Assembly (NCBI GenBank): GCA_021817145.1
Contig: JAKAVV010000014.1
Location: forward strand, 1 to 64,000
Origin: a bacterium
GTDB taxonomy: Bacteria; Vulcanimicrobiota; JABDET01
Reading direction: 5' to 3'
DNA: 64,000 nt
The translations under genes were made by a program, and so were the position numbers. The notes beneath the pieces were generated by a model. That model saw only the letters and a list, made by a program, of their open reading frames with translations, had not been told where the DNA came from and ran no database searches. Position 1 is the first letter of the stretch. Each line of letters begins with the position of its first letter. This document shows, in pieces, positions 25,819 through 34,820 of this stretch.

Positions 25819-28796
25819 AAATCCAATTCGATCCGAACCAACAATTTCAAATCGACGCGATGGCGGCCGTGACAGATTTATTCGACGGCCAACCCCAAGC
25901 AGCGCCTGAATACGCGGTCATCAATCTGGGTGACATGGGGGGGCTTTTTTCCGGCCAAGACCGGACTGAACTGGGTGTTGGCAATCGGCTGTTACTTTCT
26001 GAGGAGAAACTTCGTGAAAATACTCGCCTGGTACAGACTCGCAACGACACTGAGGTCACAGATCCAGCAATGCAGCTCGAAAGGTGGGTGCTCTTCGATT
26101 CTCACTTGAATGCCCCTCGTGCTTGTCCCCATTTCTCGATTGAAATGGAAACCGGGACAGGAAAGACTTACGTTTACCTCCGCACCATCTTTGAGCTATC
26201 CCACCGTTACGGGTTCCAGAAGTTCATCATCGTGGTTCCCAGTGTGGCGATCCGCGAAGGCGTGCTCAAAAACATCGAAATCACCTCGGAACACTTCCGT
26301 TCCCTTTACAATAACCTTCCTTTTGAACACTTCGTTTATGACGCCAAGAAGGTGAACCGCCTCCGCCAGTTTGCGGTGAGCAACACCCTACAAATCCTGA
26401 TCATCAACATTGATGCCTTCCGGAAAAATTTTACCGGAACGGAGGAAGAACGAAAAAGCAACGTGATTTACAAGGAAAGCGACAAGCTTTCCGGCCACCA
26501 GCCCATCGAGTTTGTGCAGGCAACCCGTCCCATCGTGATTATTGACGAGCCGCAAAGCGTGGACAGCACGGAAAAAGCGCAGGAAGCCATCAAAGCCCTG
26601 AACCCGCTTTGCACCCTGCGCTATTCCGCCACCCACAAGAACCCGTACAACCTGGTTTACCGTCTTGATCCTATTCGAGCTTTTGAGCTAAAGTTGGTCA
26701 AACAGATCGTGGTGGCAAGCGCACATGGAAATGACAGCGGAAATGATGCGTTTGTCCGGGTTGAGCAAATTGACAACAAAAGGGGGATTAAAGCAAAGCT
26801 TCGTATCCATGTTCAAACAGACAGCGGACCGAAGGAAAAGTCGTTTACGGTGAAAGGAGCAGGTACAGATCTTTTTTCTCTTTCCAATGAGCGAGCCTCA
26901 TACAAGGATGGCTTTGAAGTCGCCGAGATTAATGCGGAACCAGGAAACGAATACATCCGTTTCAGCAATGGTTGGACCCTGAGGATCGGGGAATCTATTG
27001 GTGGGATGCAAGGGGACATCTGGAGGGTGCAGATCAAGAACACAGTGAAAAAGCATCTCGAAAAAGAGCTGCAGCTTCGCGGAAGAGGAATCAAGGTGCT
27101 TACCCTCTTCTTCATTGACCGGGTCGCCAATTACCGCGATTACGATGAGTCAGGTCAACCCGTCAAGGGAAAGTTTGCCCAGAATTTCGAGGCTGCGCTT
27201 GAAGAACTGGCAAAAAATCCCCGTTATAAAGAGCTGGAATGGCTTAAACTGCCGGTTGAAAGGCTCCACAACGGATATTTTGCTAGAGATAAAAAAGGAA
27301 TCTTCAAGGACACCCGGGGAGATACCCAGGCTGATGACGATGCCTATAACCTCATTATGAAGGAAAAGGAACGCCTCCTTTCTCTGGATGAGCCGCTGCG
27401 CTTTATCTTCAGCCATTCGGCTTTACGGGAAGGATGGGACAACCCCAATGTTTTTCAGATTTGCACATTAAACGAGACAAGAAGTGCAATCAAAAAGCGT
27501 CAGGAAATCGGGCGGGGCCTCCGCCTTCCGGTGGATCAGAATGGTTTCCGGGTCTTTGACGAATCCGTGAACCAGTTGTATCTCATGGCAAACGAGAGCT
27601 ATGAGGATTTTGCCAAAGCCTTGCAAACCGAGTACGAGGAGGAATGCGGGGTAACCTTTGGCAAGGTGCCGATCACCGCCCTTGCCAGGCTGGTTTGGAT
27701 CGTAAATGGAAAAGAAGAACCCATTGGCGCAGAGGCTGCTGAGGCAATCCACCATGCCCTGGTCGAGCAGAATATGCTTGACACTGATGGCCGGATTCAG
27801 CCCTCCTTCGATCCAAAGCGGAAAGATTTCAAACTGGATCTGCCTGCCGAGCTTCAAAACTTAATCCCATCTGTTACAGATCTCCTGGCTTCTTATCAGA
27901 TGGAACGCCATATCCGGAAGGAAAAGGATATCCGGGTGAGCCGCCTGATCAAGGATCTCAACCTTGACCCGGAATTCAAAGCACTGTGGGATCGCATCAA
28001 GCCAAAAACAACCTACCGCGTAGAGTTTTCAACCGAGGAACTGGTAAGAAGCGCCCTTGCTGAGCTGAAACGAATGGAGAAGATCGAACCGCTTAAGATT
28101 TCCTTGAGGACAGGCGCGGTTACTGTAACCAAAGCTGGCATCGAGACAAGGGCGGTCAGCATGGCAGAAGAAAGAGGAAGCTATGACAGCCACCCGATAC
28201 CAGACCTGTTAGCCTACCTGCAGGACCAAACAGAGCTTACCCGTTCCACCCTGGTTAACATCCTAAAAAAATCAGAAAGGCTGGATGAATTCTTTAATGA
28301 TCCGCAGCGTTTTCTGGATCGGGTTGCCGGAATTATTAACAATGCCCTCAACCGGATGATTGTGGATGGGATTAAGTATGAGCGTATTATCGGGGCGGGA
28401 ACAGATGCCGAATGGGAAATGATGCGGTTCAAAAACGAAGAGCTGATTAACTATCTCAACGCCCTGCCGGTAAAAAAATCGGTTTACGATTACGTGGTTT
28501 ACGATTCTGAGGTGGAACGGGAATTTGCTGAAAAGCTGGATCAAAGGGATGACATCAAGCTCTTTGTTAAACTGCCAAACTGGTTCAAGATCGAAACACC
28601 GGTTGGGGAGTATAATCCTGATTGGGCTATTGTTAAGCATAACGACGAAACCGTGTACATGGTTAGGGAAACTAAAGGGACGAAAGATTTCATGCAACTG
28701 CGGAATTCGGAAAGGGATAAGGTATTTTGCGGCCAGCGTCACTTCGAAGCCCTGAACGTGTCATTTAAGGTGGTAACCTCTGCGGATGACGTGTAA
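25815..28796 (+). CDS. res: Type III restriction enzyme subunit Res
   Basis: This 993-aa protein opens with the family's FDPNQQFQIDAM, has Walker A TGTGKTYV (113-120) and a DEPQ box (VIIDEPQSV, about 241-249). Superfamily 2 motifs near residues 570 (EIGRGLRLP) follow. The C-terminus carries a PD-(D/E)xK nuclease: YNPDWAIV then RETKGT (about 933-955). Res uses ATP for long-range sliding and cuts when two inverted sites are bound by Mod. All motifs are intact. It is separated from mod by the PLD nuclease, an unusual arrangement. Confidence 0.92.
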   Translation: MKIQFDPNQQFQIDAMAAVTDLFDGQPQAAPEYAVINLGDMGGLFSGQDRTELGVGNRLLLSEEKLRENTRLVQTRNDTEVTDPAMQLERWVLFDSHLNAPRACPHFSIEMETGTGKTYVYLRTIFELSHRYGFQKFIIVVPSVAIREGVLKNIEITSEHFRSLYNNLPFEHFVYDAKKVNRLRQFAVSNTLQILIINIDAFRKNFTGTEEERKSNVIYKESDKLSGHQPIEFVQATRPIVIIDEPQSVDSTEKAQEAIKALNPLCTLRYSATHKNPYNLVYRLDPIRAFELKLVKQIVVASAHGNDSGNDAFVRVEQIDNKRGIKAKLRIHVQTDSGPKEKSFTVKGAGTDLFSLSNERASYKDGFEVAEINAEPGNEYIRFSNGWTLRIGESIGGMQGDIWRVQIKNTVKKHLEKELQLRGRGIKVLTLFFIDRVANYRDYDESGQPVKGKFAQNFEAALEELAKNPRYKELEWLKLPVERLHNGYFARDKKGIFKDTRGDTQADDDAYNLIMKEKERLLSLDEPLRFIFSHSALREGWDNPNVFQICTLNETRSAIKKRQEIGRGLRLPVDQNGFRVFDESVNQLYLMANESYEDFAKALQTEYEEECGVTFGKVPITALARLVWIVNGKEEPIGAEAAEAIHHALVEQNMLDTDGRIQPSFDPKRKDFKLDLPAELQNLIPSVTDLLASYQMERHIRKEKDIRVSRLIKDLNLDPEFKALWDRIKPKTTYRVEFSTEELVRSALAELKRMEKIEPLKISLRTGAVTVTKAGIETRAVSMAEERGSYDSHPIPDLLAYLQDQTELTRSTLVNILKKSERLDEFFNDPQRFLDRVAGIINNALNRMIVDGIKYERIIGAGTDAEWEMMRFKNEELINYLNALPVKKSVYDYVVYDSEVEREFAEKLDQRDDIKLFVKLPNWFKIETPVGEYNPDWAIVKHNDETVYMVRETKGTKDFMQLRNSERDKVFCGQRHFEALNVSFKVVTSADDV

Positions 28797-28830
28797 CTTC
28801 TTACTAAAAAAATTTTGCTTAATTTAGTCT

Positions 28831-28882
28831 GTTATTCCCAAGCTGTAATTCCCAAGATGTAATTCCCAAGAAGGAAATTCCG
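28831..28882. repeat. three-and-a-half 14-bp tandem repeats
   Basis: Units GTTATTCCCAAGCT, GTAATTCCCAAGAT and GTAATTCCCAAGAA are followed by a partial GGAAATTCCGC. They lie in the gap between res and ftsK, that is, at the right edge of the GC-rich island. Similar 14-base units occur at 16539-16566 on the left edge. Confidence 0.65.
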
Positions 28883-28883
28883 C

Positions 28884-31112
28884 ATGAACGCTGAATTAGA
28901 AAAACTTGGGAGCAGTGGGGTGAAAAAAGGGACCAGATATAGATTTAAAGTTAAAAAAAATAAACCAGAAATCAGCAGGCTGACAGAGATAGTTTCTGTT
29001 CTGCTCTGCGGTTTTTCTATCTATTTAACCCTTGTGTTTTTTACCCCTTGGAGCGGAGTCTTCGGTGAACACATAAAATTGGTTTTGGTTCAGTGGTTTG
29101 GATCAACCTCCTATATTATAGAACTAATCCCTTTGATGGTGGCTGTATTTTTAATGAGCCCTGATTATAAGCCTTTCTGGCATTATCTGGTTTATTTGAC
29201 TGTTTGGTTTTTGAGTTTGTCGTTTCTCTTTGATTTGATCAATAGGGGAGGGAATTCCGCTTTTCTCGTGTGGCCCTTTTTAAAGTTTTTAGGAGAAGGG
29301 GGAACTCTTGTTTTTGCCGCAACCCTTCTTCTTATTACTATGCTCTTAATTACTAAAATTTCCTTGAAGAGTATTGGGTCTGAATTTCAAAGTACTGCTG
29401 AATTTTTGGCAAAATCTTTCAAAAGAGTTTTATCTTTTTTCCGATCCATCCTGAAATCAGAGAAGGGGAGCAAACGGATTTCTGCAAAAAAATTGAGTTC
29501 TGTCCAAGCTTCCTCATCGCAAATTCTAGAGAAAACAGATGACGAGGATGAGGATGAGGATGAATCAGATAATGTTACTTCGGACAATGGCAGTTTAGAG
29601 AGCGGGCGCTCAGAAGAGCTGCTGTTAACACAGCAGACACTTCCTTCTTTTCAGCCTGAGTCATCTGATCCTGAAATTCTTCTTGCTGATTCTGCTGGAG
29701 AGACTGAAAATTTACGAGGGTACCGTCTTCCTGATTTAAGCCTGCTGGAAGAAGCTGAGCCAAAACGAGACAGTGGTCCTCGAATCGAGCCTGCTGATTA
29801 CAGCGCTCTTCTTGAAGAGACTCTTTTAAGTTTTGGAATTGAAGCCAGCGTGATTCATGTTGAAAGAGGTCCAAGTGTTACGCGATATGAACTGCAGCCA
29901 GCAAAAGGGGTAAAGGTCAGTAAAATCGTCTCATTAGCGGATGATTTAGCCCTTGCTCTGGCTGCCATGAGTCTTCGAATAGAAGCCCCGATTCCTGGAA
30001 AAAGCGCGATCGGGATCGAAATTCCGAATAGTTCAGTGGCAATTGTTTATTTTAAAGACATGGCAGCCACAACCTTATTTAAGGAATCCCCTTTAAAAAC
30101 AATTCTTGCCCTTGGCAGAGATATTGCAGGGCAGCCTATTTTTACCGAATTAAAAAGAATGCCTCATCTTTTAATTGCTGGAGCTACAGGATCTGGCAAA
30201 ACAGTTTGCATTAATACTTTAATTGCCAGTATCTTATTAAAAGCCACCCCTCTTGAGGTTCAGTTTGTTATGATTGATCCAAAACGGGTTGAATTAACCA
30301 TCTATGACGGGATCCCGCATTTAATCCAGGAAGTGGTAACAGATCCCAAACAAGCGGCAAAAGTTCTGTTAGACGTTCTGGCTATTATGGATGAGAGATA
30401 CAATATTTTTAAAGAAGCGCGCGTTCGAAATTTGGAAGAATACAATAAAGCAAATCCAGAAAATTCACTCCCTTATATTGTGGTTTTAATTGATGAATTA
30501 GCGGATCTCATGATGCTGGCAGCGGCTCTGGTAGAAGCTAGTATTGCTCGATTAACAGCTTTAGCTCGAGCTGCTGGAATTCATCTGATTGTCGCGACAC
30601 AGAGGCCAAGTGTAGATGTCATTACTGGAATTATTAAAGCGAATATTCCCTCTCGTATTGCTTTTGCGGTATCCAGTATTGCGGATTCCAGAACAATCCT
30701 GGACACTGGAGGTTCTGAAAAGCTTTTAGGAAGAGGGGATATGTTGTTTGCTCCCATTGATGCCATGAAACCAGTGCGGCTGCAGGGGGCTCTTGTGAGT
30801 TTAAAAGAAATTGAAGCTCTGGTTTCTTTTTGGAGCCAGCAGCCATCCCCTGAAAATTTAGTGCAGCTGCCTCAAAATTCAAATCAAAATCTTGAACCAG
30901 AAGCTTCTGATGATGAAGATGAGCTGTATCAAGAAGCAAAAGAGATTATTTTAAGAACAGGACAGGCAAGTGTTTCAACTCTTCAAAGAAAATTGAAGAT
31001 TGGATATGCCAGAGCTGGCAGATTAATGGATATCATGGAGAAAAATGGGGTGGTTGGACCTGCTGATGGATCTAAACCTCGCAAAATTTTAGTCACCAAC
31101 CCTTATCATTAA
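28884..31112 (+). CDS. ftsK: FtsK/SpoIIIE DNA translocase
   Basis: The 742-aa protein has about four N-terminal membrane segments (residues 34-160), an acidic linker (DDEDEDEDESD, about 215-230), and the RecA-like motor with Walker A GATGSGKT and Walker B VVLIDELADL. The C-terminal ~65 residues form the winged-helix gamma domain (EIILRTGQASVSTLQRKLKIGYARA). It pumps chromosome DNA at the division septum and reads KOPS-like sites. It marks the return to AT-rich core sequence after the island. Confidence 0.92.
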   Translation: MNAELEKLGSSGVKKGTRYRFKVKKNKPEISRLTEIVSVLLCGFSIYLTLVFFTPWSGVFGEHIKLVLVQWFGSTSYIIELIPLMVAVFLMSPDYKPFWHYLVYLTVWFLSLSFLFDLINRGGNSAFLVWPFLKFLGEGGTLVFAATLLLITMLLITKISLKSIGSEFQSTAEFLAKSFKRVLSFFRSILKSEKGSKRISAKKLSSVQASSSQILEKTDDEDEDEDESDNVTSDNGSLESGRSEELLLTQQTLPSFQPESSDPEILLADSAGETENLRGYRLPDLSLLEEAEPKRDSGPRIEPADYSALLEETLLSFGIEASVIHVERGPSVTRYELQPAKGVKVSKIVSLADDLALALAAMSLRIEAPIPGKSAIGIEIPNSSVAIVYFKDMAATTLFKESPLKTILALGRDIAGQPIFTELKRMPHLLIAGATGSGKTVCINTLIASILLKATPLEVQFVMIDPKRVELTIYDGIPHLIQEVVTDPKQAAKVLLDVLAIMDERYNIFKEARVRNLEEYNKANPENSLPYIVVLIDELADLMMLAAALVEASIARLTALARAAGIHLIVATQRPSVDVITGIIKANIPSRIAFAVSSIADSRTILDTGGSEKLLGRGDMLFAPIDAMKPVRLQGALVSLKEIEALVSFWSQQPSPENLVQLPQNSNQNLEPEASDDEDELYQEAKEIILRTGQASVSTLQRKLKIGYARAGRLMDIMEKNGVVGPADGSKPRKILVTNPYH

Positions 31113-31126
31113 AATCGCTTTATAGA

Positions 31127-32053
31127 ATGACCTTTCCTTTAATCGTAATTTCAGGACCAACTTCTGTCGGAAAAACCGGAATTGCGACTGCTCTTGCAAA
31201 GCGATTGGATGCCGAGATCGTTTCTGCTGATTCAAGGCAGATTTATCAGGAAATGAGCATTGGGACAGCAAAACCAACCCTTGAAGAACAGCAGGGGATT
31301 CCCCATCATTTAATTGATTTTGTCAAGCCTGACCAATCTTTTACTCTGGCTGATTATGTGGAATGCGCCTGGAAAGCAGTACAGGGGATTCACAGAAAGA
31401 AAAAGATTCCAATCATGGTTGGAAGTTCAGGGCTTTATATAAGGGCTGTTACTCGTGGATATTTTTTCCCAGAAGCCCCTCCTGATGAAAAACTGCGGGC
31501 TGAATTGGAAGAAAGGTTAAAAAAGGAAGGAACATCCCTTTTCTATGAAAAACTCTGTCAGATCGATCCTGAAGGATCGAAGAGTTTAGATAAAAACAAT
31601 CCGAGAAGATTGATTCGATTTTATGAAATCTATGTTCAGACAGGGTTTCCTCCTTCCCATTTCTGGAAAATGAGAGATCCAAGGGGAAGCGAATTGAGAA
31701 CTCTGCAGTTTGTTTTTACTCGAGACCGCGAAAAACTTCGAAAAAGAATTGCAGAAAGAGTAGATGAGCAGGAGAAACTGGGACTTATTGAAGAAGTTGG
31801 GAATCTTTTAAAAAAATATCCTAAAACTTTAAAAGCATTCCAGACCCATGGATATCAAGAAGTTTTTCCTTATCTTGAAGGGGAATGCTCCTGGGAAGAA
31901 TCAAAAGAAAAGATCATCCATCATACTTATCAATATGCTCACAGACAAATTATTTGGCATAGAAAAGAAAAAGGGGTTTTTTGGGAAGAAGCAGAACCTT
32001 TTGGTGATTGGGATGTGATAGCAGAAAAGATCAGCAGAAAAATAAAAATATGA
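31127..32053 (+). CDS. miaA: tRNA dimethylallyltransferase MiaA
   Basis: 308 aa; P-loop GPTSVGKT (7-14), SADSRQIYQEMSIGTAKP and HHLIDFVKPD, all diagnostic of MiaA. It transfers the dimethylallyl group to A37 of tRNAs that read UNN codons. The gene is followed by hfq, the classic miaA-hfq order. It starts with ATG 14 bases after ftsK. Confidence 0.94.
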   Translation: MTFPLIVISGPTSVGKTGIATALAKRLDAEIVSADSRQIYQEMSIGTAKPTLEEQQGIPHHLIDFVKPDQSFTLADYVECAWKAVQGIHRKKKIPIMVGSSGLYIRAVTRGYFFPEAPPDEKLRAELEERLKKEGTSLFYEKLCQIDPEGSKSLDKNNPRRLIRFYEIYVQTGFPPSHFWKMRDPRGSELRTLQFVFTRDREKLRKRIAERVDEQEKLGLIEEVGNLLKKYPKTLKAFQTHGYQEVFPYLEGECSWEESKEKIIHHTYQYAHRQIIWHRKEKGVFWEEAEPFGDWDVIAEKISRKIKI

Positions 32054-32106
32054 TAAAAGCCATCTCATGACATACATAAAAACAAAGGGCTAGCGAGGAG
32101 GAGACT

Positions 32107-32382
32107 ATGGGAAAAGGTCAACTGAATTTTCAGGATTATTTTTTAAATCAAGCCAAGAAAGAAAAAGTGGGAGTTACTGTTTATCTGGTTAATGGGGTTC
32201 AGCTAAAAGGAATGGTCAGAGGATTTGATAATTTTACTCTTTTTCTCGAAAACGAAGGGAAGATACAACTGGTTTATAAACATGCGATTACCACTGTTTC
32301 TCCTTTAAAACCACTGAATGTAAATGTTTTTGAAGAAGCATGGCAGGAAACGCAGCCCCAATTAGAGCTTGTCAAGGAGTAA
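32107..32382 (+). CDS. hfq: RNA chaperone Hfq
   Basis: 91 aa with the Sm1 motif ([19 protein letters not shown]) and the Sm2 YKHAITTV. Hexameric Hfq stabilises small RNA-mRNA pairs. Strong Shine-Dalgarno GCGAGGAGGAG before ATG. It is immediately downstream of miaA and upstream of dapF. Confidence 0.95.
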   Translation: MGKGQLNFQDYFLNQAKKEKVGVTVYLVNGVQLKGMVRGFDNFTLFLENEGKIQLVYKHAITTVSPLKPLNVNVFEEAWQETQPQLELVKE

Positions 32383-32387
32383 GGTTC

Positions 32388-33281
32388 ATGATATTTTATA
32401 AAATGCACGGCACAGGGAATGATTTTGTTATTATTGAAAATCTAAAAGAAGAAGAATTAAATTATTCTGTCCTGGCAAAAACTTTCTGCAATCGGCATTT
32501 CGGAATAGGAGCAGATGGTTTGATTGTTCTTCTTCCATCCCGTGAAGCCGACTTTAAAATGAAGATTTTTAATGGAGATGGCAGTGAAGCAGAAATGTGT
32601 GGGAATGGGATTCGCTGCCTTGCCCGGCATATTTATGAAAAAGGATATGCTTCAACTGAAAAATTTAGAATTGAAACCCGAGCAGGAATCATTGTGCCGG
32701 AGTGCGCCGTTGTGAACGGAAAAGTAGAAAAGGTGCGAGTGGATATGGGACGCCCTCGATATGGAGATCTGCATCCAAAAGCTGGAGAATTTTTAACCCT
32801 TTCCGCTCAGAATCTTATGATAAAGCTGAAACTGGATGATAATGCTAAAGGAGTAGAAGGGGGTACTGTTTCTATGGGAAATCCCCATTATGTCATTTTT
32901 AAAGAAAAGGGGGATCCCTGGAATTTGGAAGAACATGGAAAGCTGCTTTCTCTTCATCCTGAGCATCCACATCAAAGCAACGTCGAGTTTGTAGAGATTT
33001 TAGGACCTTCTAGACTGAGGGTTAAAGTTTGGGAAAGAGGGGTTGGCCCAACACAAGCCTGTGGGACTGGAGCTTGTGCTGTTATGGCTGCTGCGAGAAT
33101 ACTGAAAGGGATGCCTGAAAAAATCGAAGTAGAGATGCCAGGAGGACTTCTGGAAATAGAATGGGATGGGAAGGGAGCAATCTACATGTCAGGGGCCGCT
33201 CGTTATGTTTTTGAGGGGAAAGTTTCAGATGAACTGCTGCCTGAGGACATGAAATCGCATTTAGATAAAGTTACTTGTTGA
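32388..33281 (+). CDS. dapF: Diaminopimelate epimerase DapF
   Basis: 297 aa from the ATG at 32388 (AAGGAG upstream); an in-frame ATG 48 bases earlier lies inside hfq and adds an unconserved stretch. Motifs: FYKMHGTGNDFV at the N-terminus and the two catalytic cysteines in EMCGNGIRC and ACGTGAC. It interconverts LL- and meso-diaminopimelate for lysine and peptidoglycan synthesis. It follows hfq by five bases. Confidence 0.93.
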   Translation: MIFYKMHGTGNDFVIIENLKEEELNYSVLAKTFCNRHFGIGADGLIVLLPSREADFKMKIFNGDGSEAEMCGNGIRCLARHIYEKGYASTEKFRIETRAGIIVPECAVVNGKVEKVRVDMGRPRYGDLHPKAGEFLTLSAQNLMIKLKLDDNAKGVEGGTVSMGNPHYVIFKEKGDPWNLEEHGKLLSLHPEHPHQSNVEFVEILGPSRLRVKVWERGVGPTQACGTGACAVMAAARILKGMPEKIEVEMPGGLLEIEWDGKGAIYMSGAARYVFEGKVSDELLPEDMKSHLDKVTC

Positions 33282-33290
33282 AAGTTGAGG

Positions 33291-34181
33291 ATGATTGAAA
33301 AGATGAGGAAATGTTTCATCATTATTTTTCTTGCTTTAATAGGAGCGGTTTTTCAACCAACACCTGCCTTAGCAAAGAGTTTGCAATCTACAATGGATAG
33401 AGGGATGAGAGCGTATTATCAAAAAAATTGGATAAAAGCCGCTCATCTGTTCCGAAAAGTTCTTTATAAAAATCCTGATAATTCTCTAGCCATGGTTGCT
33501 TATGTGGTTTCAAAAGCGTGGGTTGGGGATCTCAGACACAAAGTTGAGCAGCTGGAAGATCGCCTGGTGGATTATCCGGATGATCAAAATGCAGACGTTC
33601 GCCTTGCTTTTTTTGAGTACGCTTATGCTGAAATAAGGGGGAAAAGCTTTTCTAGAGCTTTAAACGAATTTCGTCTTGCCGCTAGAATGGGCCAATCTTC
33701 TATTGTTCATACAGGAATAGGCATTATTTATTTCAATCAAGGGCATCTGGATCTAGCTCAAAGGCAGCTTGCTTTTGCGATGCAGATCAATCCCAAAGAC
33801 GTTTTGGCTTATGAATATATGGGAAGGATTCTGCTGCAATTCAATCATCAGCCTAAACTGGCATTGAATTATTTTAAGCAAGAAGTTAAATTATCCCCTT
33901 TTTATCCGGATGCTCATTATTACCTTGCGCGAACATACCAAAAGATTGGGGAGGCCCTTGATGCTGAAATTCAATATCAAAAAACGATCCATCTCGATCC
34001 ATTAGGAGTTGGTGAAGGGTTTAATGCCCGAATTTCACTTGGAGATCTCTATGTTCAAACCGCTCAATTTAATAAGGCTAAAGAGATCTATCAAAAAGCT
34101 CTGGAATTGTATCCTGACAGCCCTATCATTAGAAAGCGGCTGACTCAACTTCAAAAACAAGAAAAGAACAAAGTTAAATGA
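33291..34181 (+). CDS. Secreted TPR-repeat protein
   Basis: Just over 295 aa. There are in-frame starts at 33285 (TTG), 33291 (ATG) and 33303 (ATG, reading MRKCFIIIFLALIGAVF). A signal peptide ends near ALAKS. The mature protein is built from TPR-like helix pairs (YQKNWIKAAHLFRKVLYKNPDN, FNQGHLDLAQRQLAFAMQINP, FNKAKEIYQKALELYPDSP), so it is likely a periplasmic protein-protein interaction scaffold. It follows dapF by a few bases. Confidence 0.8.
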   Translation: MIEKMRKCFIIIFLALIGAVFQPTPALAKSLQSTMDRGMRAYYQKNWIKAAHLFRKVLYKNPDNSLAMVAYVVSKAWVGDLRHKVEQLEDRLVDYPDDQNADVRLAFFEYAYAEIRGKSFSRALNEFRLAARMGQSSIVHTGIGIIYFNQGHLDLAQRQLAFAMQINPKDVLAYEYMGRILLQFNHQPKLALNYFKQEVKLSPFYPDAHYYLARTYQKIGEALDAEIQYQKTIHLDPLGVGEGFNARISLGDLYVQTAQFNKAKEIYQKALELYPDSPIIRKRLTQLQKQEKNKVK

Positions 34182-34261
34182 GCGGCTTAAAGGTTTGTTT
34201 TTTCTTGTGTCGAAGAACACTGTAAAATAAAAGTGAATGAATTTATTGTGAGTAATAGGTG

Positions 34262-34804
34262 ATGACAGATAAGATGCGGCGGATGAAAGTTGATAAACTT
34301 GGAATTGATTTGTTAACACATGATCCTGTTGTTATTTTAAAAGATGTTGAAGGGAAACGGTACCTCCCTATTTTAATTGGACCCTTTGAAGCCACTGCTA
34401 TTGCTCTTGCTTTAGAAGGAACCCCTGTGCCGCGTCCGCTTTCTCATGATTTGATGCGTTCGATTATTCAAGCCCTAAAAGCAAAAGTGGCAAGAATTGT
34501 TATCCATGATCTTCAAGAAAACACTTTTTATGCGAAAGTCGTATTAGAATCTAATGGCGGAAACCTGGAAATTGATGCTCGCCCTTCAGATTCCATTGCC
34601 CTTGCTTTAAGAACCAATGCCCCTATCTTTGTTTCGGAAAGGATTGTGCTTGAAGAAGCATTGGCTGACAAAGAGGCCGCAGAGGAAGATCAAAAAAAGT
34701 TCAAGCGATTTATTGAGAATTTGAAACCGAGCGATTTCTTGAAGGATTACCCTAAAAAGCGACCTGAACCCCCTCCTGAAGAAGGAAAAGAGAAAAAGGA
34801 TTAA
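34262..34804 (+). CDS. DUF151 bifunctional-nuclease-family protein
   Basis: 180 aa. The first ~135 residues match the DUF151 fold (YLPILIGPFEATAIALAL, RPLSHDLMRSII, DARPSDSIALALR). Plant and bacterial members of this family have been reported as bifunctional DNase/RNase. The C-terminal ~45 residues are charged and Pro-rich (KRPEPPPEEGKEKKD). An alternative ATG lies at 34274 and a GTG at 34259. It precedes mtnP. Confidence 0.85.
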   Translation: MTDKMRRMKVDKLGIDLLTHDPVVILKDVEGKRYLPILIGPFEATAIALALEGTPVPRPLSHDLMRSIIQALKAKVARIVIHDLQENTFYAKVVLESNGGNLEIDARPSDSIALALRTNAPIFVSERIVLEEALADKEAAEEDQKKFKRFIENLKPSDFLKDYPKKRPEPPPEEGKEKKD

Positions 34805-34820
34805 CAGCTTAAAGAGTAGG

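Noticed and set aside
16778-28796. Calling the island DISARM, BREX or Gabija
   Set aside because: No DrmA, DrmB, PglZ, BrxC or GajA TOPRIM domain is present; only single parts (SNF2 helicase, PLD, methyltransferase) are shared with DISARM.
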